DNA of 64,000 bases from CAYNHF01 sp964397045 (GTDB lineage: Bacteria > Actinomycetota > Acidimicrobiia > Spongiisociales > UBA5794), in assembly GCA_964397045.1 (NCBI GenBank), contig CAYNHF010000034.1:1-64000 (forward strand). The letters are read 5' to 3'. The notes below the pieces were generated by a model. The model ran no database searches and was not told where the DNA came from. It saw nothing but the letters and a program-made list of their open reading frames with translations. Shown here in pieces: positions 7,924 through 16,357 of this stretch. Positions within the stretch are counted from its first letter, which is position 1. Each line of letters opens with the position of its first letter. Made by a program: the position numbers and the translations under genes.

Positions 7924-8598
7924 ATGACAACGGAACACCACCCAGAAGAACCGGCACTCACCAACCATGTCGAGGACGACATCGTCGAACTCGATGTGGT
8001 CGGAAGCGGCGAGGCTGCTGCCGCCCCTGCCACGACCCAGAAGGCGGAACAGCCGGAAACGAGCCTGCCGCCGAGTGTCGACGAGATCGCAGCCCAGCTC
8101 GGGATCGACCTCCCGGAGGATCCAGAGGAACAGAAGGCAATGCTGTTGTTTGCGGTCGCGGCTGCCAGGCAGGAGGCAGGCGAGTACCTCGAGGCCCTGC
8201 AGCGGGTCGCCGCCGAGTTCGACAACTACCGGAAGCGGGTCGAACGGGACGAGACCGAAACCGTCTCCCGCGCCTCACGGCGCATCGTCGAGCAACTCCT
8301 GCCGAGCCTTGACGCGTTCGAGTCCGCACTCGCCTACGACGCCCAAACCGCAGGCGAAGAGGCGGTGCTCGAAGGAATGCGTGGTACCCACGCCATGCTG
8401 CTGGAAACGCTGAACCGGGAGGGCTTCGAGCCGATCGAGGCCACGGGTCGACCCTTCGACCCCGCTTACCATGAAGCTGTCTCCGGGCCCGGCGAGGCCG
8501 GCGACGGAGACCTGGTAGTGGCGCAGGAGTTCAGAAAGGGATACACACTGCAGGGAATGGTCATCAGGCCGACCCTGGTGGTCGTGGAACATGGCTGA
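7924..8598 (+). CDS. grpE: Nucleotide exchange factor GrpE
   Basis: The 224-residue GrpE releases ADP from DnaK. An acidic, low-complexity N-terminus is followed by the long dimerising helix (YLEALQRVAAEFDNYRKRVERD) and the C-terminal beta domain ending in GFEPIEATGRPFDPAYHEAV and QEFRKGYTLQGMVIRPTLV, all family hallmarks. No clear ribosome-binding site precedes the ATG. Together with the upstream hairpin this suggests a lower yield than DnaK. It overlaps dnaJ by 8 bp. Confidence 0.96.
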   Translation: MTTEHHPEEPALTNHVEDDIVELDVVGSGEAAAAPATTQKAEQPETSLPPSVDEIAAQLGIDLPEDPEEQKAMLLFAVAAARQEAGEYLEALQRVAAEFDNYRKRVERDETETVSRASRRIVEQLLPSLDAFESALAYDAQTAGEEAVLEGMRGTHAMLLETLNREGFEPIEATGRPFDPAYHEAVSGPGEAGDGDLVVAQEFRKGYTLQGMVIRPTLVVVEHG

Positions 8599-9511
8599 GA
8601 CGATGCGACGCGAGTGGCTCGACACCGACTACTACGCCCTCTTGGGGGTGAGCAAGGACGCGTCCGCAGCCGATATCAAGAAGGCGTATCGCAAGCTGGC
8701 TCGCGAAAGCCACCCGGACGCCAACGAGTCCGACCCGAAGGCCGAGGTCCGCTTCAAGCAAATCGGTGAGGCCTACGCCGTGCTGGGAGACAAGGAGACC
8801 CGTAAGGAGTACGACCATGCTCGCGAGATGGGCTACTTCGTGGGTGGTCCCGGAGGCAGGCAACAACACGTACGGGTCGAAGATCTCTTCGGTGGGGGTC
8901 GCCAGAGTGCGACACCTTTCGACCTCTTTGGCGGACTCGGCGACCTCTTCTCGCAGGCCGGCCCACGCCCGCAGCCCGGACCGGACTTGACCGCTGATCT
9001 ATCGCTGAGCTTCGACGAAGCGATCGCGGGTACCTCCAGGCAATTGAGCCTCAACGGGAGGACGATCACAGCCAAGATCCCTAAGGGCGTATCGAACGGA
9101 GGTCGCATCCGCCTCAAGGGCAAGGGTGGGCCGGGCAGCAACGGTGGCCCCGCAGGCGACCTCTACATCAAGGTGAAGGTCGGCCGTCACCCGCTCTTCC
9201 GGAGGTCCGGGAAGGATCTCAAGATCACGGTGCCGGTGACGTTCGCCGAGGCGACGCTCGGCGCGGACATCGCGGTACCCACCCTCGAAGCGCCGGTCAA
9301 GCTCCGGGTCCCACCAGGAACCCCCTCCGGGAAGACCTTCAAAGTCACCGGACGCGGCGTAGCGACACAGAAGGGCACCGGCAACCTGCTGGTGACGGTC
9401 GAGGTCGCGGTGCCCACCGATATCAGTCCCGAACAACGCGAACTGGTGGAGAGATTGCAGGCCAGCGACCCGACGCCGGACCCACGAGCCCATCTGGGAG
9501 TTGAACCATGA
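8591..9511 (+). CDS. dnaJ: DnaJ-type co-chaperone lacking the zinc-finger domain
   Basis: The 306-residue J protein stimulates DnaK ATPase and delivers substrates. It has an N-terminal J domain (YYALLGVSKDASAADIKKAYRK) with the HPD motif in ESHPDANE, a Gly/Phe-rich linker (EDLFGGGRQS) and two C-terminal beta domains (DLTADLSLSFDEAI to GNLLVTVEVAVP). No CxxCxGxG repeat and no cysteine is present, so this is a class B (CbpA-like) J protein. It nevertheless sits in the canonical dnaK operon slot. It overlaps grpE by 8 bp and hspR by 4 bp. Confidence 0.95.
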   Translation: MAETMRREWLDTDYYALLGVSKDASAADIKKAYRKLARESHPDANESDPKAEVRFKQIGEAYAVLGDKETRKEYDHAREMGYFVGGPGGRQQHVRVEDLFGGGRQSATPFDLFGGLGDLFSQAGPRPQPGPDLTADLSLSFDEAIAGTSRQLSLNGRTITAKIPKGVSNGGRIRLKGKGGPGSNGGPAGDLYIKVKVGRHPLFRRSGKDLKITVPVTFAEATLGADIAVPTLEAPVKLRVPPGTPSGKTFKVTGRGVATQKGTGNLLVTVEVAVPTDISPEQRELVERLQASDPTPDPRAHLGVEP

Positions 9512-9903
9512 ACAGCGAACGAGCCAACGCGGTCTACATCATCTCCGTTGCAGCCGAACTCGCCGGAGTGCACCCGCAGACCTTGCGAATCTATGAGCGG
9601 AAGGGCCTGCTCGAACCGTATCGCACCCCGGGAGGCACTCGACGCTACTCGGACGAAGATCTCGAGCGGCTCGGGCTGATCCAGGAACTCACCAGCGCAG
9701 GCGTGAACCTCGAAGGTGTGAGGCGCATCCTGCGTCTCCAGGCGGAGAACACCCGCCTGCAGGCACAGGTGACCCGCCTGCGCAGGCTGCTCGGTGACGC
9801 CCAGACCCGGATGGTTGGAGAACGGCCACGAACCACCGTGATCCAAGGGGTACACGTGCAGCGCCGCAATCTGCCGGACATCCGGCGCGAGGGACCGATC
9901 TGA
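9508..9903 (+). CDS. hspR: Heat-shock repressor HspR (MerR family)
   Basis: The 131-residue MerR-type regulator carries the winged-helix DNA-binding segment YIISVAAELAGVHPQTLRIYERKGLL, split here as YIISVAAELAG then VHPQTLRIYERKG. It continues with TPGGTRRYSDEDLERL and a C-terminal coiled coil (LRLQAENTRLQAQVTRLRRLL). In actinobacteria HspR represses dnaK and clpB from HAIR operators, with DnaK as co-repressor. Its position as the last gene of the operon, with a 4-bp ATGA overlap with dnaJ, supports the symbol. Degenerate HAIR-like sites occur before dnaK and clpB. Confidence 0.93.
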   Translation: MNSERANAVYIISVAAELAGVHPQTLRIYERKGLLEPYRTPGGTRRYSDEDLERLGLIQELTSAGVNLEGVRRILRLQAENTRLQAQVTRLRRLLGDAQTRMVGERPRTTVIQGVHVQRRNLPDIRREGPI

Positions 9904-9937
9904 TCCCGGGAAATGCCGGTTCTGGCGGAACACCAAT

Positions 9938-9972
9938 CTCGCGAGAGGCGGGCAATCACCCGCTCTCGTGAG
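9938..9972 (+). terminator. Terminator-like hairpin after hspR
   Basis: The arms CTCGCGAGAGGCGGG (9938-9952) and CCCGCTCTCGTGAG (9959-9972) form a stem of about 14 bp with one bulged G, one G-U pair and a 6-nt loop. No strong T-tract follows. It probably ends the dnaK operon. Confidence 0.65.
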
Positions 9973-9985
9973 CACGTCTTCGCGG

Positions 9986-9991
9986 TAGTCT
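9986..9991 (+). promoter_or_regulatory. -10 element (TAGTCT), leaderless
   Basis: TAGTCT lies 6 nt before the GTG start at 9998, with no ribosome-binding site between. Confidence 0.5.
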
Positions 9992-9997
9992 CGTGCA

Positions 9998-10402
9998 GTG
10001 GATACCTCGGACGCGACCCCGCGACGGCGGGGGTGGATCGGCCACCTGCACGCCAATCGTCATGTGCGACGCCTGCTCTTGTTCCTGACAGGTCTGGGGA
10101 TCGCATTCGCCCTCACGTTTGTCACCCAGCCGCGTTGGGAAGGGATCTGCGCCAACTTCAACGCGGCTCGCGGCATCTCCTGCCCCCCCATGACCCTGGG
10201 AGTGATGTACGGCTACGTCGTCATCGGAATGGGCCTCTTCACAACGATCCTCGGACCAATCGTCAATTCGCTGTACCGGCTGTATCGCTACGGCCAGATC
10301 TGGGAGACCTCCCGGGTCGAGACGGCCGTCGGCAACGTACCTCTGATCCTTGGATTCGTGTACGTCATCATCGGCTTTGCGATCGCAGCCATAGCGAGTT
10401 GA
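9998..10402 (+). CDS. Small integral membrane protein, unknown function
   Basis: The 134-residue protein has a basic N-terminus and three predicted membrane helices: about 25-43 (LLLFLTGLGIAFALTF), about 67-88 (LGVMYGYVVIGMGLFTTILG) and about 112-132 (VPLILGFVYVIIGFAIAAIA). Two cysteines lie in the loop between helices 1 and 2 (GICANFNAARGISCPP) and could form a disulfide outside the membrane. I recognise no family. The GTG start fits the upstream -10 at leaderless spacing. It converges with the next gene, leaving only 4 nt between stops. Confidence 0.65.
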   Translation: MDTSDATPRRRGWIGHLHANRHVRRLLLFLTGLGIAFALTFVTQPRWEGICANFNAARGISCPPMTLGVMYGYVVIGMGLFTTILGPIVNSLYRLYRYGQIWETSRVETAVGNVPLILGFVYVIIGFAIAAIAS

Positions 10403-10406
10403 GTCG

Positions 10407-11054
10407 TCAGGCGACGAAGGTCTCTCCGTCCGGCTGTTGCACAACGAAGGCGACCACGAGCGTGTCCCGTTCTGGCCATCCCACGAAAGTCTCCGTAGCT
10501 ACCGCGTTGGCAGTGGCCCGGAATGTCGACCAATCGGTGACCCCGGGGAGGCTGATGGTGAGCACCAGGTTCGAGCGAGCCCGCAGCTCACGGTCGACGA
10601 GATCGAACCCTTCCATCTCGATGACCGCCAGGTCGAGCTCGCTGCACCGGACGATGAAGTCGGAAGCCACCTGCCTCGGAAAGAACCCCTCGCCGTCCTC
10701 ACTGCGGTGGGCGGCCAGCGGATCGAACTCACCGACCAGCGCCAGCGTTGCCGGATGTTCGTTGGACCAGTCGCTGCCGTTGTCAGAGAAGTCCTGCTGC
10801 TCGTCAACCTCGAGGCCGGCAGCGGCAGTGCGGAACTCTTCCGGAGTGACGATCTGTTCCGCCATGTCGAGCACCCGAATGAGATCGCTCATCGCAAGGT
10901 CGTACACGTCTCCGTCGGTGTCCGGGTAGATCTGGACGACAACAGCTTCACCGTCCCAGAACACCATGCCGACGAACTCGTCGTCTCGCCACAGTTCGAC
11001 GACCGGCTCGTCGAAGCCCTCTCGGTCGGTTTCGACAAAACGGAGCGGAATCAT
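10407..11054 (-). CDS. Hypothetical acidic protein
   Basis: A 215-residue soluble, acidic protein that I do not recognise. The N-terminal third (VELWRDDEFVGMVFWDGEAVVVQIYPD) looks like a small beta sheet. The rest is mixed alpha/beta, with a beta-rich end (LVLTISLPGV, TLVVAFVVQQPDGETFV). There is no signal peptide or membrane helix. The ATG at 11054 is preceded by TAGCAT at leaderless spacing. It lies upstream-to-downstream with the DUF427 gene on the same strand. Confidence 0.6.
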   Translation of the reverse strand: MIPLRFVETDREGFDEPVVELWRDDEFVGMVFWDGEAVVVQIYPDTDGDVYDLAMSDLIRVLDMAEQIVTPEEFRTAAAGLEVDEQQDFSDNGSDWSNEHPATLALVGEFDPLAAHRSEDGEGFFPRQVASDFIVRCSELDLAVIEMEGFDLVDRELRARSNLVLTISLPGVTDWSTFRATANAVATETFVGWPERDTLVVAFVVQQPDGETFVA

Positions 11055-11060
11055 GCCGAG

Positions 11061-11066
11061 ATGCTA
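11061..11066 (-). promoter_or_regulatory. -10 element (TAGCAT), leaderless
   Basis: On the minus strand TAGCAT lies 6 nt before the ATG at 11054. Confidence 0.5.
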
Positions 11067-11079
11067 GATCACCGCAGGG

Positions 11080-11364
11080 TCAGGACTCGATTCGCACTCC
11101 CCGCCAGAAGGCGACGTAACCCTTGATGTCTGCCGCAGCAGGCGAGGGGTTGGGGTAGAACCAGGCGGCACCGCGATTCACTTCACCATCGACCACTACG
11201 TCGAAGTAGCTGGCGACACCCTTCCACGGACAGACGGAGTGCGCTTCGTTGTCTGCGAAGTGGTCATCCTTGATCGCGTCGCGAGGGAAGTAATGGTTAC
11301 CCTCCACAATGACGGTGTCCTCGCTTTCGGCGATCACCGTCCCGTTCCACGTTGCCTTGGGCAT
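11080..11364 (-). CDS. DUF427 domain protein
   Basis: The 94-residue protein is a complete DUF427 domain: ATWNGTVIAESEDTVIVEGNHYFP, split as ATWNGTVIAESED and VIVEGNHYFP, then SVCPWKGVASYF, VNRGAAWFYPNP and GYVAFWRGVRIE. The domain is widespread in actinobacteria; its function is unknown. Unlike most neighbours it has a good AGGAG ribosome-binding site before the ATG, so its mRNA has a leader. Confidence 0.88.
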   Translation of the reverse strand: MPKATWNGTVIAESEDTVIVEGNHYFPRDAIKDDHFADNEAHSVCPWKGVASYFDVVVDGEVNRGAAWFYPNPSPAAADIKGYVAFWRGVRIES

Positions 11365-11526
11365 ACCTACTCCTGGTCAGACTTCCCACCGTAGGTAACT
11401 CCGCGGGCCACCACGCCATTCCGTGCTTCGTCTCCAGAATTGCAGATGACACTCCCGTGATCGTCCTTCGCTTCGTGCAAGGTGAGCCAGACAACCATTC
11501 GCAGCCACAGATCGACGCGATCGGCC

Positions 11527-11976
11527 CTACCCGTCTACGGCACGCAGTGGTCTCTCGAGAACGAAGCGCAATTCGACCCAGAAACCGCCCGGGATTTCGA
11601 TGAACTCCGGAGATGCGGTGAGGACATCACCGACGACCCGACCTCTCGTCGCAACCTCGGCGGTGAAGAGCCCGGACGCCGATCCCTGAACGCCACCTTC
11701 TTCCAGGCGATCGACCATGAAGAAGCAGGGAACGATTCCTTCGACTCGCGACATCGCCAGTAGCTCTGTGAGCCACGCGACCAGCAACTGTTCGATCGTG
11801 TCTCCTGCTGCCACGACTGGGCGGGCGTAGGTCGGCGTCACTCCCTCGAGGTCGTAGCCGACATCGAACATCGCGTATGCCGACTGCTCGAACACCTCGC
11901 CGATAGTGGAGCCGAATGCCCGCACCCCTGGTTCGTCACCTCCGCCGTCGATACGCACATAGGGCGGGAGTTCCAT
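11527..11976 (-). CDS. Archease family protein
   Basis: The 149-residue protein carries the archease pattern: an acidic start followed by DEPGVRAFGSTIGEVFEQSAYAMFDVGYD. It continues with EQLLVAWLTELLAMSRVEGIVPCFF and the C-terminal WVELRFVLERPL. Archease helps activate the RNA ligase RtcB; no rtcB is visible in this window. The ATG at 11976 is preferred over the GTG at 11994 because TAGGGT lies exactly 7 nt upstream of it, a leaderless arrangement seen at many genes here, and archease domains start close to this point. Confidence 0.82.
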   Translation of the reverse strand: MELPPYVRIDGGGDEPGVRAFGSTIGEVFEQSAYAMFDVGYDLEGVTPTYARPVVAAGDTIEQLLVAWLTELLAMSRVEGIVPCFFMVDRLEEGGVQGSASGLFTAEVATRGRVVGDVLTASPEFIEIPGGFWVELRFVLERPLRAVDG

Positions 11977-11983
11977 TCCAAGG

Positions 11984-11989
11984 ACCCTA
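11984..11989 (-). promoter_or_regulatory. -10 element (TAGGGT), leaderless
   Basis: On the minus strand TAGGGT lies 7 nt before the archease ATG at 11976. It lies inside the upstream-extended frame, which supports the shorter start. Confidence 0.5.
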
Positions 11990-12010
11990 CTCACCTCTCA
12001 TGATCATAAA

Positions 12011-12031
12011 TCTGATATACTAAGACTCAAG
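12011..12031 (+). promoter_or_regulatory. clpB promoter with HspR (HAIR) half-site
   Basis: A perfect right half ACTCAAG (12025-12031) is preceded by 7 nt and a degenerate left half TCTGATA (12011-12017). A -10-like TATACT (12016-12021) overlaps the element. The left half keeps the same TGA core as the site at dnaK. HspR control of clpB is the expected actinobacterial pattern. Confidence 0.5.
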
Positions 12032-12108
12032 TTTTCTGGCATAAGGATACACGATACGGGGTTGTACCAGGGACAACACAGATTCACGGGAGACCACCAC
12101 TACCAATC

Positions 12109-14685
12109 ATGGACATCGAACGCTTCACCCAGAAGTCCCAGCAGGCCGTCGTCGTGGCGCGTGACGTCGCAATGCGGCGCAGCCATCAGCAGATTGCGCC
12201 GGCGCATGTCCTCGAAGGTGTGCTCGGGCAGCAGGACACCATCACCTATCCCTTGTTCGCCGCACTCGGCATCGCCAATCCCGATATTCGGGGAGCCGTC
12301 GATCGCGCCCTGGAGACCCTCCCGCGCGTCCACGGCGACGTATCGGAGCCCGGGATGGACGCGGCCACCGTCCACCTGCTCGAAGCAGCGCAAGAGCAGA
12401 TGGCGAAGATGAACGACCAGTACGTATCCATCGAGCATCTACTGCTGGCACTGACGCAATCACCCGGTCGCTTCGGAGACGAATTGCGCGGGCTCGGACT
12501 CACCCACGACGCCATCCTGCGCGAGCTCACTTCGCTGCGAGGTAGCCAGCAAGTGTTGTCCCAAACTCCGGAAGACACGCTGGCTCCACTCGAGCAGTAT
12601 GGACGCGATCTGGTCGCGCTTGCGGGCCAGGGCAAGCTCGACCCTGTGATCGGCCGCGATGACGAGGTCCGCCGGGTCATTCAGGTGTTGTCACGCCGGA
12701 CCAAGAACAACCCGATCCTGCTCGGCGAACCCGGGGTCGGCAAGACCGCGATCGCCGAAGGACTGGCGCAGCGCATCGTGGACGGCGACGTACCGGAAGG
12801 CTTGAAGAGCAAGCGGATCGTCGCGCTCGACCTCGGTGCAATGGTCGCCGGAGCGAAGTACCGCGGCGAGTTCGAGGAGCGCCTCAAGGCAACCCTCGAC
12901 GCCATCAAGGCATCGAACGGCGGCATCATCACGTTCATCGACGAGATGCATACCATCGTCGGAGCCGGTGCATCCGAGGGCGCCATGGACGCATCCAACA
13001 TGCTGAAGCCGATGCTGGCACGTGGTGAGTTGCGGATGATCGGCGCTACCACGCTCGATGAATTCCGCGATCACATCGAGAAGGACGCGGCGCTCGAACG
13101 GCGTTTCCAGCCGGTTCTGGTCGAAGCGCCATCCGTGGCAGAGACGGTTGGCATCCTGCGCGGCCTCAAGGAGCGCTACGAGCTCCACCACGGTGTCCGC
13201 ATCACCGACGCCGCCCTTGTATCGGCGGCCACCCTCTCCGACCGCTACATCACCGCCAGGCAGCTCCCGGACAAGGCCATTGACCTCATCGATGAGGCGG
13301 GCTCACGGCTGCGCATCGAGATCGACTCGATGCCTGAGGAGATCGATGAGCTCGACCGGCGGATTCGTCAGCTCGAAATCGAACGAAACGCACTCGACAA
13401 AGAGACGGACGCGGCTTCCCAGGAGCGACTCGGAACCCTGCTGCAGGAACAGGCGGACCTCCAGGAGGAACTCGATCGTCTGTCTGCCCACTGGCAGCTC
13501 GAGAAACGCCACATCGGCGCCATCCGCTCGACCAAGCAGGAAATCGAGGACCTGAGGACAGAAACCGAACACGCCGAACGCGCCGGTGAGCTGCAGCGGG
13601 TGGCCGAGCTCCGCTACGGCAGCCTGCCGGATCTCGAGGGCAGGCTGCAGGAACAGCAGCTCGAGCTGGAGAAGCTCCAGACGGACACCGTCATGCTGAA
13701 GGAGGAAGTGGATGAGCAGGACGTGGCCGAGGTGGTGAGCAGGTGGACCGGAGTCCCGGTGGCTCGCCTCCTGGAAGGCGAGGTCGAAAAGCTGGTCCGC
13801 CTCGAGTCGCATCTCCACGAGCGAGTCGTCGGGCAGGACGCGGCCGTCCGCTCCGTTGCCAATGCGATCCGGCGCAGTCGTGCCGGGTTGGCCGATCCAC
13901 ACCGCCCGATCGGGACGTTTGTGTTCCTGGGCCCGACCGGCGTGGGCAAGACCGAACTGGCCCGCGCCCTGTCCGGGTTTCTGTTCGACGACGAACGTTC
14001 GATGGTCCGCATCGACATGTCCGAGTACATGGAGAAGCACAGCGTCAGTCGCCTGATCGGTGCCCCTCCCGGCTATGTCGGATACGACGAAGGCGGCCAG
14101 CTCACTGAAGCCGTCCGGCGGCGGCCGTACTCGGTGGTGCTGCTCGACGAGGTCGAGAAGGCGCATCCCGACGTGTTCAACGTCTTGCTCCAGCTCCTCG
14201 ACGACGGCCGCTTGACCGACGGCCACGGCCGCACCGTCGACTTCTCGAATGTGGTGCTGATCATGACGTCCAATCTCGGGTCCGAACTCATCGAACCGGA
14301 TCTACCCGCCGAGGTGATCGAGGTGCGAGTCATGAACGTGGTACGGGGAGCATTCCGTCCGGAGCTTCTCAACCGGGTAGACGATCTCATCGTGTTCGAC
14401 CGCTTGACCCGCGACGAACTGCGTTCGATCCTGGCCATCCAGTTCGAGCAGTTGCGACAACGGGTCGTGTCGCGCCGGATCGATTTGGACCTCACCGAGC
14501 CTGCAACCGACTGGCTCGTCGATCAGGGATACGACCCGGCGTTCGGGGCCAGGCCACTCAAGCGCCTGCTCCAGACCGAGGTCGGCGACCGGCTGGCCAT
14601 CGACCTGCTCTCCGGTACATTCCTCGAGGGCGACACCGTCAGGATCGATGCGGCAGAAGACGGGCTGGTGCTGAGCGTCGCCTAG
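12109..14685 (+). CDS. clpB: ATP-dependent disaggregase ClpB
   Basis: The 858-residue Hsp100 chaperone pulls proteins out of aggregates with DnaK. It has an N-terminal Clp-N repeat domain (FTQKSQQAVVVA, VSIEHLLLAL), a first AAA+ domain with Walker A GEPGVGKT (206-213) and Walker B IITFIDEMH, and a long coiled-coil M domain (about 400-520). The second AAA+ domain has GPTGVGKT and VVLLDEVEKAHPDVF and the C-terminal ARPLKRLLQTEV block. The M domain separates ClpB from ClpC. The leader is about 80 nt, and no obvious ribosome-binding site precedes the ATG. Confidence 0.97.
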   Translation: MDIERFTQKSQQAVVVARDVAMRRSHQQIAPAHVLEGVLGQQDTITYPLFAALGIANPDIRGAVDRALETLPRVHGDVSEPGMDAATVHLLEAAQEQMAKMNDQYVSIEHLLLALTQSPGRFGDELRGLGLTHDAILRELTSLRGSQQVLSQTPEDTLAPLEQYGRDLVALAGQGKLDPVIGRDDEVRRVIQVLSRRTKNNPILLGEPGVGKTAIAEGLAQRIVDGDVPEGLKSKRIVALDLGAMVAGAKYRGEFEERLKATLDAIKASNGGIITFIDEMHTIVGAGASEGAMDASNMLKPMLARGELRMIGATTLDEFRDHIEKDAALERRFQPVLVEAPSVAETVGILRGLKERYELHHGVRITDAALVSAATLSDRYITARQLPDKAIDLIDEAGSRLRIEIDSMPEEIDELDRRIRQLEIERNALDKETDAASQERLGTLLQEQADLQEELDRLSAHWQLEKRHIGAIRSTKQEIEDLRTETEHAERAGELQRVAELRYGSLPDLEGRLQEQQLELEKLQTDTVMLKEEVDEQDVAEVVSRWTGVPVARLLEGEVEKLVRLESHLHERVVGQDAAVRSVANAIRRSRAGLADPHRPIGTFVFLGPTGVGKTELARALSGFLFDDERSMVRIDMSEYMEKHSVSRLIGAPPGYVGYDEGGQLTEAVRRRPYSVVLLDEVEKAHPDVFNVLLQLLDDGRLTDGHGRTVDFSNVVLIMTSNLGSELIEPDLPAEVIEVRVMNVVRGAFRPELLNRVDDLIVFDRLTRDELRSILAIQFEQLRQRVVSRRIDLDLTEPATDWLVDQGYDPAFGARPLKRLLQTEVGDRLAIDLLSGTFLEGDTVRIDAAEDGLVLSVA

Positions 14686-14710
14686 ACGAGCAGGCTGAGT
14701 TGAGAGACGG

Positions 14711-14735
14711 GACCCGGTCAGCTGGTGACCGGGTC
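14711..14735 (+). terminator. Terminator after clpB
   Basis: A perfect 9-bp stem GACCCGGTC (14711-14719) / GACCGGGTC (14727-14735) with a 7-nt loop is followed by GTCTTT. Its stem overlaps the stop codon of the convergent gene, so it may act in both directions. Confidence 0.75.
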
Positions 14736-16157
14736 GTCTTTCAGGAGGTATCTGATCACGTCGGCGGCGCGATACGTCGTCTCGCCCGGGGCGAGGAAGC
14801 GAGCAACATTGGCAACATCGTCGCCGGAGGTGACCAGCGTTCCCTCGACACCGCCCTCCTTGGTTACCTGACCAAGCCCGATGTTGGACATGAGTGCGTT
14901 ACAGAGGCACTTGCGGCCGACCGTATCTGCGATATCGCCGCCCTTGCGAAGGTAGTCCTTCACCGGCTCCGAAGGACAGCGCCAACCGGTGCTGCCGTCT
15001 TCCTTCTCATACGCGGTGCGAAGATACCCGAGGTCACATATCCGGGTCCGCTCCTCGTAGAGGACAGGGCTCGAAAGCGTGTCGCTGAGCTCCACCACTT
15101 TGAAAGGGAATCCGGTGGGAGAGGCAACCGGATCGGTGAAAACCCTCGCCTCGCCCTCTGCGCTGAGGCCCAGCACCTCACGCTTGACATCTGAGTCGAA
15201 GCCGGACTCTTCGCAGTAGGCGAACGCCGTGCCCACCTGGACCCCGGTCGCCCCCTGCGCCAGCGCCCACTGCAACTGCTCCGGTTCGCCGTAAGAGCCA
15301 GCCATCCAGAAGGGCAGGCCCAGTTCGCGAAAGACCTCGAGGTCCGGCTCATCCTTCTCGCCGTAGACCGGTTCGCCTGCCTCGTCGATGACGGTCCTGC
15401 CGCGGGGCGGCGCGTTGTGGCCGCCCGCCGTGGGGTATTCGATGACAAACCCGTCCACCCTGGACTCGACCTTGCGAACGAACATGGTGGCGAGCACGTG
15501 GGAGGCAACGATCGCCAGGAAGGAGGGTCGTCGAACGGGGGGCAACTCACCATCGACGAATTCCGCAGGGTCGAAACGACTCATCGGGTCCCCGGCATCG
15601 GTCGCACCCTTGTGATCGATCTTGTACTCGACGGGTTGCCCTGCCGCCAGCCGATCGAGAATGCCCGGTATGGCCCGCGGAATCCCGGCACCCATCAGGA
15701 CGTAATCGATCCCTGCGAGCATGGCGCCGTAGATGGAGGGAAGATGCGGGATCTGGATCTTCTCCAGGAAATTGACGCCGACCGGGTTGCTGTGACCCTC
15801 CTTGGCCAGGAACACTTCCACGAAATTGCCTACTACCAGCAGGTTCTCGGTGAAGCGAGTCAGCGGCAGCTTGTGCTTCGGGTGGACGGCGAACTTGGCG
15901 TCCGGCGCCTTGCCGCCTTCGATGAAGTAGCGCTCCAGGATGCGTTCGATGATCCCGGGGATCGGGAACGCTGCCATGGCGCGACGTATGTGGCCCCCCG
16001 GATCCCCGAGTTGGAGCCGCCGAATCAGGATGGCATCGAGCGCGGTACCCGAAATGACTCCGAGTTGACCGGTAGACGCAACGGCGTTGGCGAGCTTCCA
16101 ATCGGATACACCCGCGCCCATACCGCCCTGGATGATGAGAGGGAGAGCATTCGACAC
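14718..16157 (-). CDS. Nitronate monooxygenase / PfaD-like FMN-dependent protein
   Basis: The 479-residue TIM-barrel flavoprotein begins with the family signature LPLIIQGGMGAGVSDWKLANAV, in parts LPLIIQGGMG and VSDWKLANAV, and contains FVIEYPTAGGHNAPP, a catalytic His/FMN block. FMN-phosphate contacts are likely in PFWMAGSYGEPEQLQ and GVQVGTAFAYCEESGF. It is longer than classical nitronate monooxygenases and its C-terminus is Cys-containing (RKCLCNALMSNIG), as in PfaD-like relatives. Substrate unknown. The GTG at 16157 is chosen because TACCAT lies 8 nt upstream; a frame extension to 16238 has no protein character. Confidence 0.82.
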   Translation of the reverse strand: MSNALPLIIQGGMGAGVSDWKLANAVASTGQLGVISGTALDAILIRRLQLGDPGGHIRRAMAAFPIPGIIERILERYFIEGGKAPDAKFAVHPKHKLPLTRFTENLLVVGNFVEVFLAKEGHSNPVGVNFLEKIQIPHLPSIYGAMLAGIDYVLMGAGIPRAIPGILDRLAAGQPVEYKIDHKGATDAGDPMSRFDPAEFVDGELPPVRRPSFLAIVASHVLATMFVRKVESRVDGFVIEYPTAGGHNAPPRGRTVIDEAGEPVYGEKDEPDLEVFRELGLPFWMAGSYGEPEQLQWALAQGATGVQVGTAFAYCEESGFDSDVKREVLGLSAEGEARVFTDPVASPTGFPFKVVELSDTLSSPVLYEERTRICDLGYLRTAYEKEDGSTGWRCPSEPVKDYLRKGGDIADTVGRKCLCNALMSNIGLGQVTKEGGVEGTLVTSGDDVANVARFLAPGETTYRAADVIRYLLKDDPVTS

Positions 16158-16165
16158 TGAGGAGG

Positions 16166-16171
16166 ATGGTA
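16166..16171 (-). promoter_or_regulatory. -10 element (TACCAT), leaderless
   Basis: On the minus strand TACCAT lies 8 nt before the GTG at 16157. The same hexamer precedes purC. Confidence 0.45.
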
Positions 16172-16357
16172 GAGCGCGTCGGACGCAACAACGAACCAAA
16201 TCGTCTGAGCCCTGTGCAGAAGTCCTCCCTGAGTTCACCCGCCAACACCTCCGAATGCCTCACGAACGCTCTGAAGTGACTGCGCTGGTCGGTGCACCAC
16301 CTGCCGAACCGCCGGGTCAATCACGCGAGGAACTCGATCTGGACAACCCCTGCGAAC

